Assembly: GCA_023014485.1 (NCBI GenBank)
Contig: JAJOZX010009424.1
Span: 1-64,000 of the forward strand
Direction of reading: 5' to 3'
From: Bathynomus jamesi
Taxonomy: Eukaryota > Arthropoda > Malacostraca > Isopoda > Cirolanidae
DNA length: 64,000 nucleotides
Below, piece after piece: positions 1-10,180 of this stretch; position 1 is the first letter of the stretch, and every line of letters starts with the position of its first letter. The notes beneath the pieces are model-generated. The model was not told the origin of the DNA, ran no database searches, and worked only from the letters and a program-made list of their open reading frames with translations. The translations under genes were made by a program, and so were the position numbers.

Positions 1-1265
1 TGTTAATGGTATGAATCGGGGTGGTTGGATGTATACGGACGATAATAAAATAGCGTAAAGTTGTTAACGTGGACGATAGAAATAGGCTCCAAAACGATTA
101 AATAGGTTTATGGAGTGAAGATAAGTGGCAGATGCAATTTAACGTAGACAAATGTAAGTTTTGCATATAGGTTCTCGTACAATAATTACACATACACGAT
201 GGATAATAGACAGTTACCGAGCGTGACGAGGAAGTAATTTCTGCGTACGCATATCTAGGATTTAAAAGTTAGGAACCAGTGCCTGGAGTCTTGCGCAAAA
301 GCTAATAGGATGTTAGGCTTCATAGCGTGAGGATATTGATAGTTTGGAAAGGTTCAGCGTCGCGCCATGAAACTAATTCCGTCATTGCGCAACAAGTCTT
401 ACGAAGATAGGATTAAAGAGTTAGACTTGCATTCACTCGAAACTAGGAGATTAAGGGGGAGCTTATTGAAGTTTTTCAAAATTGTTAATAAAATCGATAA
501 GGTAAATTTTTACAAATTATTCACTTTCGATAACAGCAATACTTTTAATGACGGATTTAAATTACATGGTAGACGTTTCATTACTAACATCACTACAAAC
601 GTTTTTACGTTTAAAGTAATTGATAAATGGGATAATCTTCCCGTGTCCGTCGTGAACTCTACCAGCGTTAATATGTTTAAAAACAGTTTAAATAGGCATT
701 TTAAAAATATTAACGTTGTTTAAAATAAATAACAATTAGCACAGGCTCTGTGGGTGGTGGTCGAGGATGAGTCTGTTGACGATTAATGCCAGCTTGTGAC
801 ATGCCAGCGTGTGATGCCAGCAATAAAATTATTATAAAAAAAATTAGACTAACACGAACGTAGATGTAGCTCGTAGCGTAAACTAACCCACTTTTTGTTA
901 TACTCTACCTACTTTTTTTTTTCTTATCATCTCACTTGCATGTCTGTAACTCTCTCTACTTGCATATCTGTATTTGCATGGTATGGTAGTGTTTGAGTTA
1001 AGACTGTGTTTTGCCATGGTTTTTGCAAGCGTTCTTATTTTACTTCTTTTCATCTTTCACCCTTTTCCTATTCTCTTCGACTATTTTTCCAACTTGTCTG
1101 CAGTGGCCGGCGGATGATGATGGGGAGTCTTTCTTTCTCTTTTTCTGAATGAATGTTAACCCACGAATGATAGGTTTTGCTACTTACTTAACCCCTTATT
1201 CTCCTCTTTCCTTTCTCTCGGGCTAACCTTAGAGTGGATCTTAGGGTCTTTGTTAGCCTTAGCTT
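1..1265 (+). mobile_element. 3' end of a CR1-like LINE retrotransposon
   Basis: This is the last part of a reverse transcriptase plus 3' UTR. Near the start a degraded active-site box reads MYTDDNK, close to the FADDTK/YADDTK box of other LINEs in this window. The open stretch at 367-720 ends in DNLPVSVVNSTSVNMFKN, a typical LINE C-terminal tail (compare WNSLPVEVISSTSINMFKN at 32.7 kb). The 3' UTR around 1225-1265 shares a 'gtggatcttagggtctttg' type stretch with the LINE tails at 27.8 and 33.5 kb. The element enters from outside the window and is inactive. Confidence 0.75.
367..723 (+). pseudogene. LINE reverse transcriptase C-terminal remnant
   Basis: This 118-codon open stretch is the C-terminal thumb/tail of a CR1-like LINE polyprotein. 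It opens with IPSLRNKSYEDR, matching IPKLRNKSYAAR in the 40.4-41.6 kb LINE, and closes with the SVNMFKNSLNRHFKN tail. It begins in the middle of a domain, so the methionine is not a real start. The upstream frame is broken by stops. No endonuclease or catalytic motif lies in this piece. Confidence 0.7.
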
Positions 1266-1277
1266 CTGTAGATTTGT

Positions 1278-1560
1278 AGATTGACATGCTTAGATGTTCA
1301 TCGATAACATTACGTACCGCATTTACAGCATGTTCAGAGACACTTGGACGTCCAGATCTTGACTCATCATGACATCCCGTTCTTTTAAATTTATTAGCAA
1401 GTCACGAATTGTCTTGTCTGTAAGACCTGGCTTGTGAATGTTATTTCAAACCTCTCTCTAATTTCTTTGTATTTCTTTCCTTTAATCCGAAGTCACCACC
1501 ATTATCCGTTCTTGTACATTCATTTTCATAGGGTTCTGCAACAAAAATAATAAACCGTTA
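1278..1560 (-). pseudogene. Mariner transposase N-terminal fragment
   Basis: On the minus strand one frame reads NKFKRTGCHDESRSGRPSVS followed by EHAVNAVRNVIDEH. The SRSGRP box links the two helix-turn-helix motifs of Tc1/mariner transposases. Upstream (higher coordinates) a weak MNVQERI start is visible, then stops and frameshifts. No catalytic DDE domain and no terminal repeats were seen. It is a decayed fragment. Confidence 0.6.
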
Positions 1561-1620
1561 ATTCAACGAAATAGATAGGGACGATAGGTGAAAAATGCTC
1601 TACCACTAAAGCCAAAATCT

Positions 1621-1840
1621 GGATTAACAATTAAATTTATATTTTTTTATAATATACTGTAATTTAAAGATAAATTTAGCTATATTAAGACAAAACATGT
1701 TTTAAATAATTCTTCTTTAATGCGGGGTAAAGGCTAAATGGATGTTACCTAAAATAAAATCTAGTTTTTATTATAAAATTAAATGAATATTTTTTATAAT
1801 AAGATTTAAAGATATATTTGTATATTAAGACAAAGAATTT
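1621..1840. repeat. Diverged direct repeat, about 75 bp, AT-rich
   Basis: Two AT-rich blocks (about 1621-1700 and 1765-1840) share an 'ataat(a)...tttaaagata.attt.' core followed by 'tatattaagacaaa'. They look like a diverged direct duplication about 140 bp apart. Nothing coding is visible. Confidence 0.45.
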
Positions 1841-1889
1841 GTTTTTGCTTTAAATTTGGTTTACCATATTTGAGTTTTTGTTTAAAAGA

Positions 1890-2060
1890 GCGTCTAGCCG
1901 ACAACACATGGCCTCGTGGTGGTTTTTTGCCACGAGAAGCTCACTAGTTTTTGACTATTGGCCGTGCCGTTTTTTTGAAGCCTTATTGGTCTATTATGGC
2001 TTCATAAACGTATTTTAATACGTTAATGAGAAGATTAATAGCTTTGACTATTGTCTGTGT
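1890..2060. other. Cluster of short stem-loops
   Basis: Three short inverted repeats follow one another: ctcgtgg/ccacgag near 1915-1940, gaagcc/ggcttc near 1978-2004, and acgta/tacgt near 2008-2023. No open reading frame or known RNA family was recognised. It may be the end of a repeat family. Confidence 0.3.
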
Positions 2061-2089
2061 CGTATTTTGAGACCATATTGTCTAATCAG

Positions 2090-2262
2090 GTGTTGATAAG
2101 TAAGATGTTGTGTAAGTAGAAGCCGTATGTAAGTCGGCTTTGGTCTATAGTGTTGGTAAGTAATCTGGTTGGTAAGTAAAAGCCGTATGTAAGTCGGCTT
2201 TGGTCTATCAGTGTTGGTAAGTAAGATCTGGTTGATAAGTAAAAGGCTTAGGTAAGTCGTAT
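2090..2262. repeat. Minisatellite, about 60-bp unit, three copies
   Basis: The segment 'agccgtatgtaagtcggctt' recurs exactly 60 bp apart (2121 and 2181), with a third degenerate unit at about 2241. Each unit contains gttggtaagtaa and ggtctat. The block stays open on the minus strand because the unit length is near a multiple of three, but the peptide is not a recognisable protein. Confidence 0.75.
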
Positions 2263-3340
2263 GCAATACTGTGTTACTGCTGAAAGGTCTTAAAGTCTAT
2301 ACTTAGACGATTGGTGTAGCCCCATCTCGAAGGGGTAGAGGGGGGTTCAAAAACACACTCATCATGTTGCATGCAATGTTGCATTGCAATTGCACTCCCC
2401 CATTTTGCGGTAGTACTACTGACATCCACAGTTTAGGTACAGGTTACGTTATACTAAATAAATTAGTTAAGGACAGTTCAGGTTAGACTTAATTAGGTCT
2501 ATGACGGGTGCTCACAAATGAAAACTGTGTTCAGACTCGGTTGGTTCAAATGATTACTCATTAATCCGTTCTTTGGACTGGCTCACGTACAGTTAAGGAG
2601 AAAATTCCGTGTTCCTTGTTTTTGAATGTATTGTCCATGTCTATCTGTCCCACGGATTTTGTTCGTGAGTGCACCTCATTTTATTTTATTACACTTTTAA
2701 AGTATATGTATTCAGTCTAAATAAAACTGCTTCAAGAGTTTGCATTGGGGTGGTCCATACAGCTCGAATGCGAATTTCATTACAGTAATGCATGTTTCAC
2801 ATTAAATATTTAACGCATTTTACAATAATTAACGTAAAATATATATCGAATCTCAGACGCCTTCTTCCTTCAGTTGATGTTATTCTTCAAAATCGTTTGG
2901 TGGAGGTTTAAAACGGTTAAAATTTATTGCGACTATATTGAATTTCGTATGTATGTTGCTCTCAGTAAACGAAATTCTGAGAGTCGACTTTCATAGTCAG
3001 CAATGTTTGGTGGACAAATCTGTAGGATTTCTGTCAATTGAGACTCATTGAGATTTGTTATGAGACCTCTTGTCTTCCGAGGCAGTCTTATGCAACAGAT
3101 AAATTCAATTACTGCGCGAGATTGTACTGGGATGGAGTGGGAATGCAAAATGAAAAGGGGATGTGGCGGTGTTATAGTAATCAATCAGGAGGGCCAGAAA
3201 CTGGCGCAGTGCTCAGGCCAGACTAATGCGGCCCATTGCGCTCACTCCTGGGTTGTTATTACCAGCACCATCGGGAGTCGAACCCCAAACCTCAGTGTTC
3301 TCACTTTGCTTAAAGGGAACAGTGATTCTTATTTGTGAAA
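2263..3340. other. No recognised gene
   Basis: The stretch holds short open frames on both strands that overlap each other near 2930-3340 and have no recognisable domain. A tRNA B-box-like sequence (minus strand, near 3270) is present without a convincing A box. No transposon ends were identified. Confidence 0.4.
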
Positions 3341-3404
3341 AATAATAATAATAATAATAATAATAATTATGGTAAATTTATAGTATTACACCCGTCTCCC
3401 TTTG

Positions 3405-3655
3405 GAGGTGAAATTTGTTTTTCCTATGGTTTTTGATGTGTTTTGAACAAATCTGACCTTCAAAACCGTCGGAAATGACTCGTTTTTAAGATAACCCCCT
3501 TCCCTCCAGCCGGCAATCTGGGGGGACCCTGGTGGGGACCGGGAGTTCTCGGGTGGGGGAAATCACAGAAAACGAGTCATTTCCGACGGTTTTGAAGGTC
3601 AGATTCGTTCAAAACACATCAAAAACCATAGGAAAAACATTAATTTCACCTTCAA
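3405..3655. repeat. Near-perfect inverted repeat, about 75-80-bp arms
   Basis: The left arm (about 3408-3488) and right arm (about 3570-3652) are reverse complements over nearly their full length, for example 'gaccttcaaaaccgtcggaa' on the left and its complement on the right. A GC-rich loop of about 80 bp with runs of G and C separates them. As RNA or single-stranded DNA this would fold into a long hairpin. Confidence 0.85.
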
Positions 3656-3750
3656 AATTGACCTAACCTATCCTAACTTAACCTAACCTAACATATCATA
3701 TCATATATCATAACGTAACCTAACCTAACCTAACTAAACCTAACGTAACT
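3656..3750. repeat. Interstitial CCTAA (TTAGG-type) telomere-like tract
   Basis: Several runs of cctaacctaacc and variants occur here, interrupted by a short tcatatcatat stretch. CCTAA is the complement of TTAGG, the telomere repeat of many arthropods. The tract is short and degenerate and sits inside a foldback element, so it is not a chromosome end. Confidence 0.7.
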
Positions 3751-4221
3751 TTTTCTACAACGCCACAGTTTCTGGTCTTGACGATATGTACTCTCTGTTT
3801 TACAATGTGGACACTTCACTACTGTCGGTAGAACACCGTGAGCACGCAGAAACTCAACACTTTTCTAAATTTTCGTAGAAAGCGACAATACAGCGGTAAT
3901 AATCGAACGAGCACGTGTCACACGAAGCCATTCCGGTAGCAAAGTAATTCAAATTCGAAATGGATGAGGCGCAGTGATTGGGCAGACATGTAACGGTCAG
4001 CCGCGCACGCACACCAAACGAACGTACGAACACACACTAGATATACACCCAAAAAAATTTTTATATCTCAAAAACGAAGCATTTGCGATGGAAACGCTAC
4101 AGAAGAAAAGTGTCTTAGAATTAAAAAATCTACTTAATGAACGTATAATAATTGCTGGACGTTAGACGGGTGTAATACTATAATAATACCATAATTATTA
4201 CTATTATTATTATTATTATTA

Positions 4222-4839
4222 TCTGTCATTACTCGCTGTGAATTTCAGTTGAAGGCACTGCAAGTCATTTTAATTACTGAATATGGCAATTCCTGTCGAT
4301 CGCTGGAAGTGAATGAGTGATAGCGATAATTTGTAGTTCATTTGAAAGAGCTTTTAAGAAAGAATCTAAATATATTAATTTCATTATGTTAAATTACTTC
4401 AGTTGCGTTGTATAATTAAATTTGCGATTACGGTAAAACCTCGTTCAAACGGACTTCAATCTATCGGAATTCGGTTCCATCGGACCTTTTGGAACCCCAT
4501 CGGACTGATTTTTGGAACTAACGGAAAAGTCCGTTAAATCACGAACATTTATAAATTTTGTCGATTTTTATGTGGACATTAAACTAAAAAAGCGCGCAAT
4601 AAACATAATTAGGAATGATGGATCGTCTCGGTGATAAGGAGATTAAATGTTACGCAAGTATATGGTTACTTGACGAGGAACATGTTATGTTTTTCATGTG
4701 GCTCTATTTGACATATCCTCGCATGTAGTAATTTTTTCATGTGGTCAAGTGGTGCTGTATTAGTACCAGTTATTTTAAATGATAATATGAGAACGTCGTC
4801 ATTAAATATTACATATATATATATATATATATATATATA
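4222..4839. other. Mostly unassigned; possible pogo/Tigger-type terminal sequence
   Basis: No gene was recognised. A stretch at about 4430-4540 reads 'ggtaaaacctcgttcaaacg', followed by repeated 'cggac' and 'tccgttaaatcacgaac' elements. This resembles the ends of pogo/Tigger-type DNA transposons, but no partner end or transposase was found. Confidence 0.3.
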
Positions 4840-5742
4840 CAGGGCGTCCCAAAAAAATGTATACACACTTTAACAGCTGATAGCTCAATTGATGTTTCTT
4901 TCTTTCCAAGTTAAACCCATTAGAATTAATAATGGCAGTCAGACTAAGCTTTGAACAAAGGAAATTCATTCTAAAATGCTACTGGAAGTGTGAAAACGCA
5001 GTTGAAGTGCAAAGACAGTTTAGGAGGGAGTTTCAAACAGATCCACCACGCGACTTACCATCATTCGAATAAGATAAGTTTGAAGCCGATGGAACTGTTC
5101 AGAATGTCCACAAGAAGCGTTCCGGAAGACCACGGACATCGACAAGCCCCACAAAGCAAGAAAGAGTACTGGAAACGTATCACCAAAGTCCAAGAAAATC
5201 TGTGCGGCAAGCGAGTCGTGAGGTAGGAATTTCAGAATCGTCTGTCCAACGCATTTTGAAGCGCTGTCAATGGAAAAGTTACATTCCAAGATTAGTCCAT
5301 GCTATTAATGAAGATGATGATCCGGACCGAAGAGTGGAGTATTGCGAGTGGTACTTGGCACGATGTGGATGTGGATTGGACGAAGGGGTTTCGTAGAATA
5401 CCCTCCGCGTTCACCAGACCTCACACCACTAGACTTTTTTTTATGGGGATACTTAAAAGACAAAGTCTACGCTATAAAACCTGCAACAGTCGCTGAATTG
5501 AGAGCAGCCATTGAACGAGAATGCACACAAATACCAAACGAAATGTTTCGTGATGTTTGCGATTCCATTGCTTCGCGTTATCAGCAGTGCCTGGACCAGA
5601 ACGGACGTCAGTTTGAAAACAGGCGTTGACAAAACAATTAAATAATGTCTGTAGATTCTATTACATTTTGAAAATGAAATGTATTTTAATAAACACTGCC
5701 TTTATAATTATTTAAAGTGTGTATACATTTTTTTGGGACGCC

Positions 5743-5745
<3 letters not shown>
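4840..5745 (+). mobile_element. Mariner-like (DDE_3 type) element, internally deleted
   Basis: The termini are perfect inverted repeats of about 34 bp (starting cagggcgtcccaaaaaaatg; reverse complement ending at 5745), and both ends sit in TA runs, as expected for the TA target of this superfamily. The 906-bp body keeps an N-terminal HTH region from an ATG at 4932 and the C-terminal catalytic end, but the middle of the transposase is missing. It could move only with a transposase supplied in trans. Confidence 0.9.
4932..5628 (+). pseudogene. Mariner-like transposase, internally deleted
   Basis: The N-terminus (from 4932, beginning MAVRLSFEQRKFILKCYW) matches the DUF4817-type HTH region found in arthropod mariner-like transposases. 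The middle contains [20 protein letters not shown] and [10 protein letters not shown]. The frame then jumps into the C-terminal catalytic segment at about 5386-5628, with YPPRSPDLTPLDFFLWGYLK carrying the third catalytic Asp. The segment expected to contain the first two catalytic Asp residues (compare FSDET and DGAPPHF in the 39-kb copy) is absent. One frameshift and a stop near 5070 also break the N-terminal part. Confidence 0.85.

Positions 5746-5790
<45 letters not shown>
5746..5790. repeat. (TA)n microsatellite
   Basis: About 44 bp of uninterrupted TA directly abuts the right end of the mariner-like element. The open frames across it are artefacts of the YIYIYI-type translation. Confidence 0.95.
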
Positions 5791-5793
<3 letters not shown>

Positions 5794-5794
5794 A

Positions 5795-6231
5795 TGCAAA
5801 CCCACAAGGAAAAAGAAAAGTTATTGCAAGGCCTTTCGTGTATTCAGAAGTACACCTCGTCAGAGAATGAAGGGAGAAGGCGAGATGACGAAAATATATA
5901 CATATGTACAACGGGACAGAGAAATAAAAAGATTAGCACATGATTAACAAGAGTTGATTAAAGGCAAAAGGTATTTTAACAGGATATTGTAAATTTTATG
6001 CATTCCCTCACTGTTATTGAAATTATTTTTAAAATGGATGAATGCACATTCTAGAATATTCCTTTCAATTATATCTGTGTTTTTAACGAGCGCTTTAGAA
6101 CTATTCCATTTGATACTATGATTACATCTGTACATATGGTTAAACAATGCCTTAGAATTATTTGCTGTTCTACACGCATATTAATGCTGTTTTACCTTGA
6201 TATCTAACGTTTTTCCCGTTTGACCTATATT
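5795..6231 (-). pseudogene. Penelope-like element copy A: GIY-YIG endonuclease part and 3' end
   Basis: Read on the minus strand this begins YIGQTGKTLDIKVKQH, the YIG half of a GIY-YIG endonuclease, continues CRTANNSKALFNHMYRCNHS, and ends YNILLKYLLPLINSC before a stop. Penelope-like elements carry reverse transcriptase followed by such a GIY-YIG domain. The preceding GIY half lies beyond the LINE at 6232-9488 (PLE text resumes at 9489), so the domain has been split by that insertion. A stop after KQH further breaks it. The non-coding tail 'gcaaacccacaagg' is shared with copy B at 16440. Confidence 0.8.
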
Positions 6232-6310
6232 TTTTTTTATGCAGGAAGGAGGGGCCAAGGGTAAATGCCCACAAAGGCATTCTTCCCATAGAAGAAGAAG
6301 AGAGCCAAAA

Positions 6311-8387
6311 TCAAGGTCCGGGGTTTTCGAGATGCCTAGACACTCTGCGTTTGAAAGATGGAATGTCATAGACAGGAGGAAAGATAGACTGAGGAAGATT
6401 GGTCCAGAGTTGACCGGTTGAGTGGATGAAAGGCTGAAAATACCGATTAACCCTTGCATTAGATAGTTGGACAGAAAAGGAAAGTGAAAGTGTAGAAAGT
6501 CTGCTACTGCGTGCTCTCCTTAAAGGAGGAGGCATGCAGTTAGAGTTCAGAAGAGCAATGTCTGTTATAACAGCGATAGTAAAGAGAGAGTGAGGCAACA
6601 CTGCGGCGAAGAGAGAGAGAAATGATGAGACGGGGCGGGGAAATGACAGGCGGGGAAATGCTGAGACGAAAAGCCTTTGATTCCACCCGGTCAAGTACGG
6701 CTGTGTGGGTTGAAACACCCAACACATGAGAAGCATACTCCATACAGGGGCGAACACGACCCCTGTACAGAGACAGCAACTGAGTGGGGGTGAAGAAACC
6801 GCGGAGACGGTACAGCACACCTAACCTCTTAGAAGCTGTTTCAGAAAAAGAGTAGATGTGATCGTTTCAGGAAAGATCACGAGAAAAGGAAATGTCAAGA
6901 ATGTTAAGGGAAGAGGAATGATTGAGGCATGTGTTGTTGAAGGTAAGGAGATAGTCGAATGGAAGATTGTGACGAGTAGACAGATGGAGGAAATGAGTTT
7001 TGGAGGCACTGAAAGCCATAAGGTTTTCTCTGCCCCAATCAGAGAGAGCAGAAAGGTCAGAGGTCAGGTGTCCCATAACCGTCCTACGCGAATCATGAGG
7101 GACGTTTTGGGAAGCGAGTGGAGAAGTGAAGAGTGGAATCATTGGCATAGGAGTGAATAGGACAGGAAGTGCGAATTAAAAGATTAACACCACTGTTAAT
7201 AGCTTTAGGAGAAGAATAGTGGTCATCTACAACTGCAACTATAGATCGGCCAGAAAGGAAATTAGAGATGAAGGCACAGATAGAAGGGCAGAAACCGAAG
7301 GAGGGCAGAAACCGAAGGAGGGCAGAAACCGAAGGAGGGCAGAAACCGAAGGAGGGCAGAAACCGAAGGAGGGCAGAAACCGAAGGAGGGCAGAAACCGA
7401 AGGAGGGCAGAAACCGAAGGAGGGCAGTTTCGAAATTAAAGATTTGTGCCAGACTCTATCAAAAGTTTTCGATATTTCGAGCGCAATAGCAAAAGTTTCA
7501 CCGAAATCCCGAAAGGAGGATGACCAAGAGTCAGAGGGATATGCAAGATCGTCAATAAAGCGTCTCTTGCAGAATTCATACTGACGATCTGAAAGAAGAT
7601 TGTGAAAAGAAAGGTGTTTAAGAATCTTCCTACGAAGGATGGATTCAAAAACTTTGGAAAGGCAAGAAATCAAAGCAGTTGGACGTTAGTTAGAGGGTTG
7701 AGAGCGGTCACCCTTCTTTGGGACAGGCTGGATGAAAGCGAACTTCCAGCAGGAAGGAAAAGTACCAGATGAGAGACAAAGACGAAAGAGTTTGCCTAGG
7801 CAGGGTGTCAGCAGAGAAGCACAGTTCTTAAGAACAACAGGAGAAACACCATCAGGACCATACGCCTTCATAGAGTTCATCCCAGATAGGGCAGAAAAAA
7901 CATCGTTAGAAGAGATTCTAATTTCAGACATAATAAAGTCAGAGGGGGAAGGAGATGGAGGAACAGCAATGGAATCGTCCAGGGTTGAATTGTAAGCGAA
8001 AGTTTGAGTGAAGAGTTCAGCTTTGTCAGGAGAAGAGACGGCAACACTGCCGACGGAATGGAAAAAAGGAGGGAAAGAAGAGGAAATAAAGTTGTTGAAG
8101 AGGTTCTTAGCTACATGCCAGAAAGAGCGAAAAGAATTAGAATTGGATAGATTTTCACATTTTTGTCGGATGAAGGAATTTTTGGCTAGTCGAAGAACAG
8201 ATTTTGCACGATTCCGGGCAGAAATATAAGTTGAGTGAGAGTCAGGAGTTGGATGGCGACGGTATCTTCTGAAAGCCTCCTCTCTATTGCAGATAGCATT
8301 AGAACAGGTAAAGTTAAACCAAAGTTTTTTTGCATTAGTAGTAGGAATAGAATATGGAATGTCCGTCTCCATGCCCGAGAGAATCAC
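6311..8387 (-). pseudogene. LINE reverse transcriptase, frame-broken
   Basis: Fingers/palm sequence is visible from 8387 down: SMKAYGPDGVSPVVLKN, then IQPVPKKGDRSQPSN, LISCLSKVFESILRRKILKH, and the motif A region LEISKTFDRVWHKSLISKLP. The palm then runs into a 17-bp tandem repeat. Beyond it come a SYANDST active-site remnant (YADDST in active relatives), RPCMEYASHVLG and the C-terminal FPPVYDIPSFKRRVSRHL. The expected active-site Asp pair is changed to Asn-Asp, and many frameshifts separate the blocks. Confidence 0.85.
7284..7435. repeat. 17-bp tandem repeat inside LINE reverse transcriptase
   Basis: Eight exact copies of gcagaaaccgaaggagg start at 7288, 7305, 7322, 7339, 7356, 7373, 7390 and 7407, with one degenerate unit following. 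On the minus (coding) strand three units encode a 17-residue repeat beginning PSFGFCPPSVSALLRFL. Since 17 is not a multiple of three, each unit changes frame. Confidence 0.95.
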
Positions 8388-8714
8388 TTTTGTGATTCGC
8401 TCTGCACAGTCAGAAGGACCCCGGCCACGGAAGCAGTAATCATTCTATGGGAAATCAAAGAAGTATTGCCCAAGGCCTCCCAATCAGCGGCGCCGAAGTG
8501 GCAAAGGCGCCTCCTCTTGGGAGGATTCAAAGGCCGAATTGGAGCGATAGGACAGGAAACAGATATAAGACTGTGATCGAAGGAGCCCAATGGAGAAAAA
8601 AGTTTGACAGGGTAAGGAGAAAGATGAGAGGTAAGAAATAAATCCAGAATATTGGGCCTATCTCCAGGGCGATTGGGGATACGAGTAGGGTGCTATACAA
8701 TCTGCTCTAGGTCA

Positions 8715-9050
8715 TTTAGGATAGAAAAGTAAGCTAGTTCACCAGGGATGTCAGTGAAATGGGATGAAAGCCAAAGGTGGTAGTGAACATTGAAATCTCC
8801 TAAAGTGGAGATTTCAGCAAAGGGAGATCGGGAAAGGAGAAGGTGGTGTTCAACAGATTGAAATTTGAGAAAATGCCACTTTAGGATAGAAAAGTAAGCT
8901 AGTTCACCAGGGATGTCAGTGAAATGGGATGAAAGCCAAAGGTGGTAGTGAACATTGAAATCTCCTAAAGTGGAGATTTCAGCAAAGGGAGATCGGGAAA
9001 GGAGGAGAGGTGGTGTTCAACAGATTGAAAATTTGAGAAAATGCCACGAA
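8715..9050. repeat. 165-bp tandem duplication in the LINE endonuclease region
   Basis: The block starting tttaggatagaaaagtaagc at 8715 recurs at 8880 with very few differences (one 'gga' insertion near 9003). The repeat falls in the endonuclease-coding part of the minus-strand LINE and destroys its frame. Confidence 0.9.
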
Positions 9051-9183
9051 TGTTGCAGAAGTTTATGAAGAGTGAATCAGACAGAGGTCCAGGACATCTC
9101 GAATGGGCGGTAGCATATCCAGCCCCGCTGCGTGGGTCTGCGTTCCCAGTATCGACAGGGGGGGGAGCCAGGAGTGGGTACAT
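8965..9183 (-). pseudogene. LINE endonuclease N-terminus
   Basis: The reading DSLFINFCNIRGIFSNFQSV is the typical beginning of the Jockey-type APE endonuclease (the N-x-R-G-L/I region). The frame is lost within the tandem duplication just downstream. The upstream peptide (VDTGNADPRSGAGYATAHSR) matches the linker seen before such endonucleases. Confidence 0.65.
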
Positions 9184-9488
9184 TTATGGTCTTCTCCCCA
9201 GGGGACTCTAAAGCTCTTGAAGTTGATTCCATCTTTTTTTTAAATTTTTAAAAGATTATGTAGTGTGTAAGACGCATGTATATGTAGTGAGGAATAGTGA
9301 GAGAAGTGTGTGTTTGAGAGCATGCCGGACTGCTCACAGGGTAGATGAGACACGGAAAAAGATCAGCTAAGGAGGAGAGTGACAGGAGAAACGGGAGTTC
9401 CAGCACTCCCTATCTTCTGTCTAGCGTTCCCCCCCCCGGAGTACTTCCCTGGTCGATTGGTGTCTACAATCTCCTCGAGAGGAGATTG

Positions 9489-10180
9489 TATACCAAGTTA
9501 CATTGTGTACATTCGGTCGAATACACACAGCCAATCGCATTATCAGGGCTATTCTTTTTTAGAAGTCATTTATCAGTATTATTATACTTAAAGGCTACGT
9601 TGATACCAATTGCTTTAAGTAAAGTCGGAAGATATTTAAAATTAACATGGTAAGATAGGCTAAGGATATTTTTACGCTCAAATTCCTTTACAATTACACT
9701 ATTATAAATAATACTTATTCTTGGCTTTCCTCAAGCAGTTATCTAAAAATGAAATAGGATAACATAATTTAGTACCAATATTCATGATATTACATAACTC
9801 GGAATCTAAAAATTCAGGACTGACAACCCTCAATGCTCTAAGAAACAGAGCAGAGAAAATAGAATTTTAGCGAAGGATGATGGTCAGAATAAAAATGCAC
9901 ATAAGAATTATTATTAGTAGGCTTTAAATAGGAAAAACTTCAAATTTGACCTGATTCAAGCATCTCCGAATTTTTAGATCCAGAAAAGATAAGCATCCAT
10001 CATTTTCTTTTTCACCAGTGAACTTAATAGATGGGACTTAATTGTTAAGCCTACCAAGAAATAAGTCAACATCCAAATTGTTAGGCCTAAGGCATAAAAC
10101 ATCATCTATATACCTCTACCAAACAAGGTTAAAATTAACAATAGTCGGCAAAATTCTGCTTTCAAAAAATTCCATATATA
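9489..10180 (-). pseudogene. Penelope-like element copy A: RT C-terminal part and GIY motif
   Basis: On the minus strand RYIDDV marks the PLE reverse transcriptase active site near 10110-10130. It is followed by the SFLDLKIWR-type and YHKPTNNNSY-type regions seen intact in copy B, then LDNYLRKAK-like sequence. It ends at 9489 with GCVYSTECTQCNLVY, the GIY half of the endonuclease. The YIG half resumes at 6231 beyond the LINE. Several frameshifts are present. The upstream RT part lies beyond the mariner at 10181-11553. Confidence 0.8.

Larger units (their letters stand above)
3341..4221. mobile_element. Foldback/MITE-like element with microsatellite-containing TIRs
   Basis: The ends are inverted copies: an (AAT)n run followed by taattatgg and tagtattacacccgtc on the left (core at 3381-3396), and the exact reverse complement of that core on the right (4165-4180) followed by an (ATT)n run. 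With the microsatellites the inverted repeat is about 50 bp. Inside lie a second, longer hairpin (about 3400-3655) and a CCTAA-rich block. No transposase is encoded; a small open frame at 3974-4165 has no known domain. The class is uncertain and the target duplication is not clear. Confidence 0.7.
6232..9488 (-). mobile_element. Jockey-type LINE inserted in a Penelope-like element
   Basis: A minus-strand LINE with 5' UTR (about 9488-9230), an endonuclease start around 9180 (INFCNIRGIFSNFQSVEHHL), a reverse transcriptase (about 8390-6310) and a 3' UTR ending in a poly-A-like tail at 6232. It resembles Jockey-clade LINEs known from arthropods. Two shortened relatives occur at 15118-15497 and 26158-26500. 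A short palindrome marks the 5' junction (tacaatctcctc ga gaggagattgta, 9464-9490). The frame is broken repeatedly, so the copy is dead. Confidence 0.85.

Noticed and set aside
3240..3320. tRNA-like B box on the minus strand (ggggttcgactccc)
   Set aside because: No A box at the right distance and no cloverleaf; could be chance or an old SINE relic.
3656..3750. True telomere or chromosome end
   Set aside because: The CCTAA tract is short, degenerate, internal and contained in a foldback element.
7219..7584. Plus-strand repetitive protein over the 17-bp repeat
   Set aside because: It is the antisense shadow of the LINE reverse transcriptase array.
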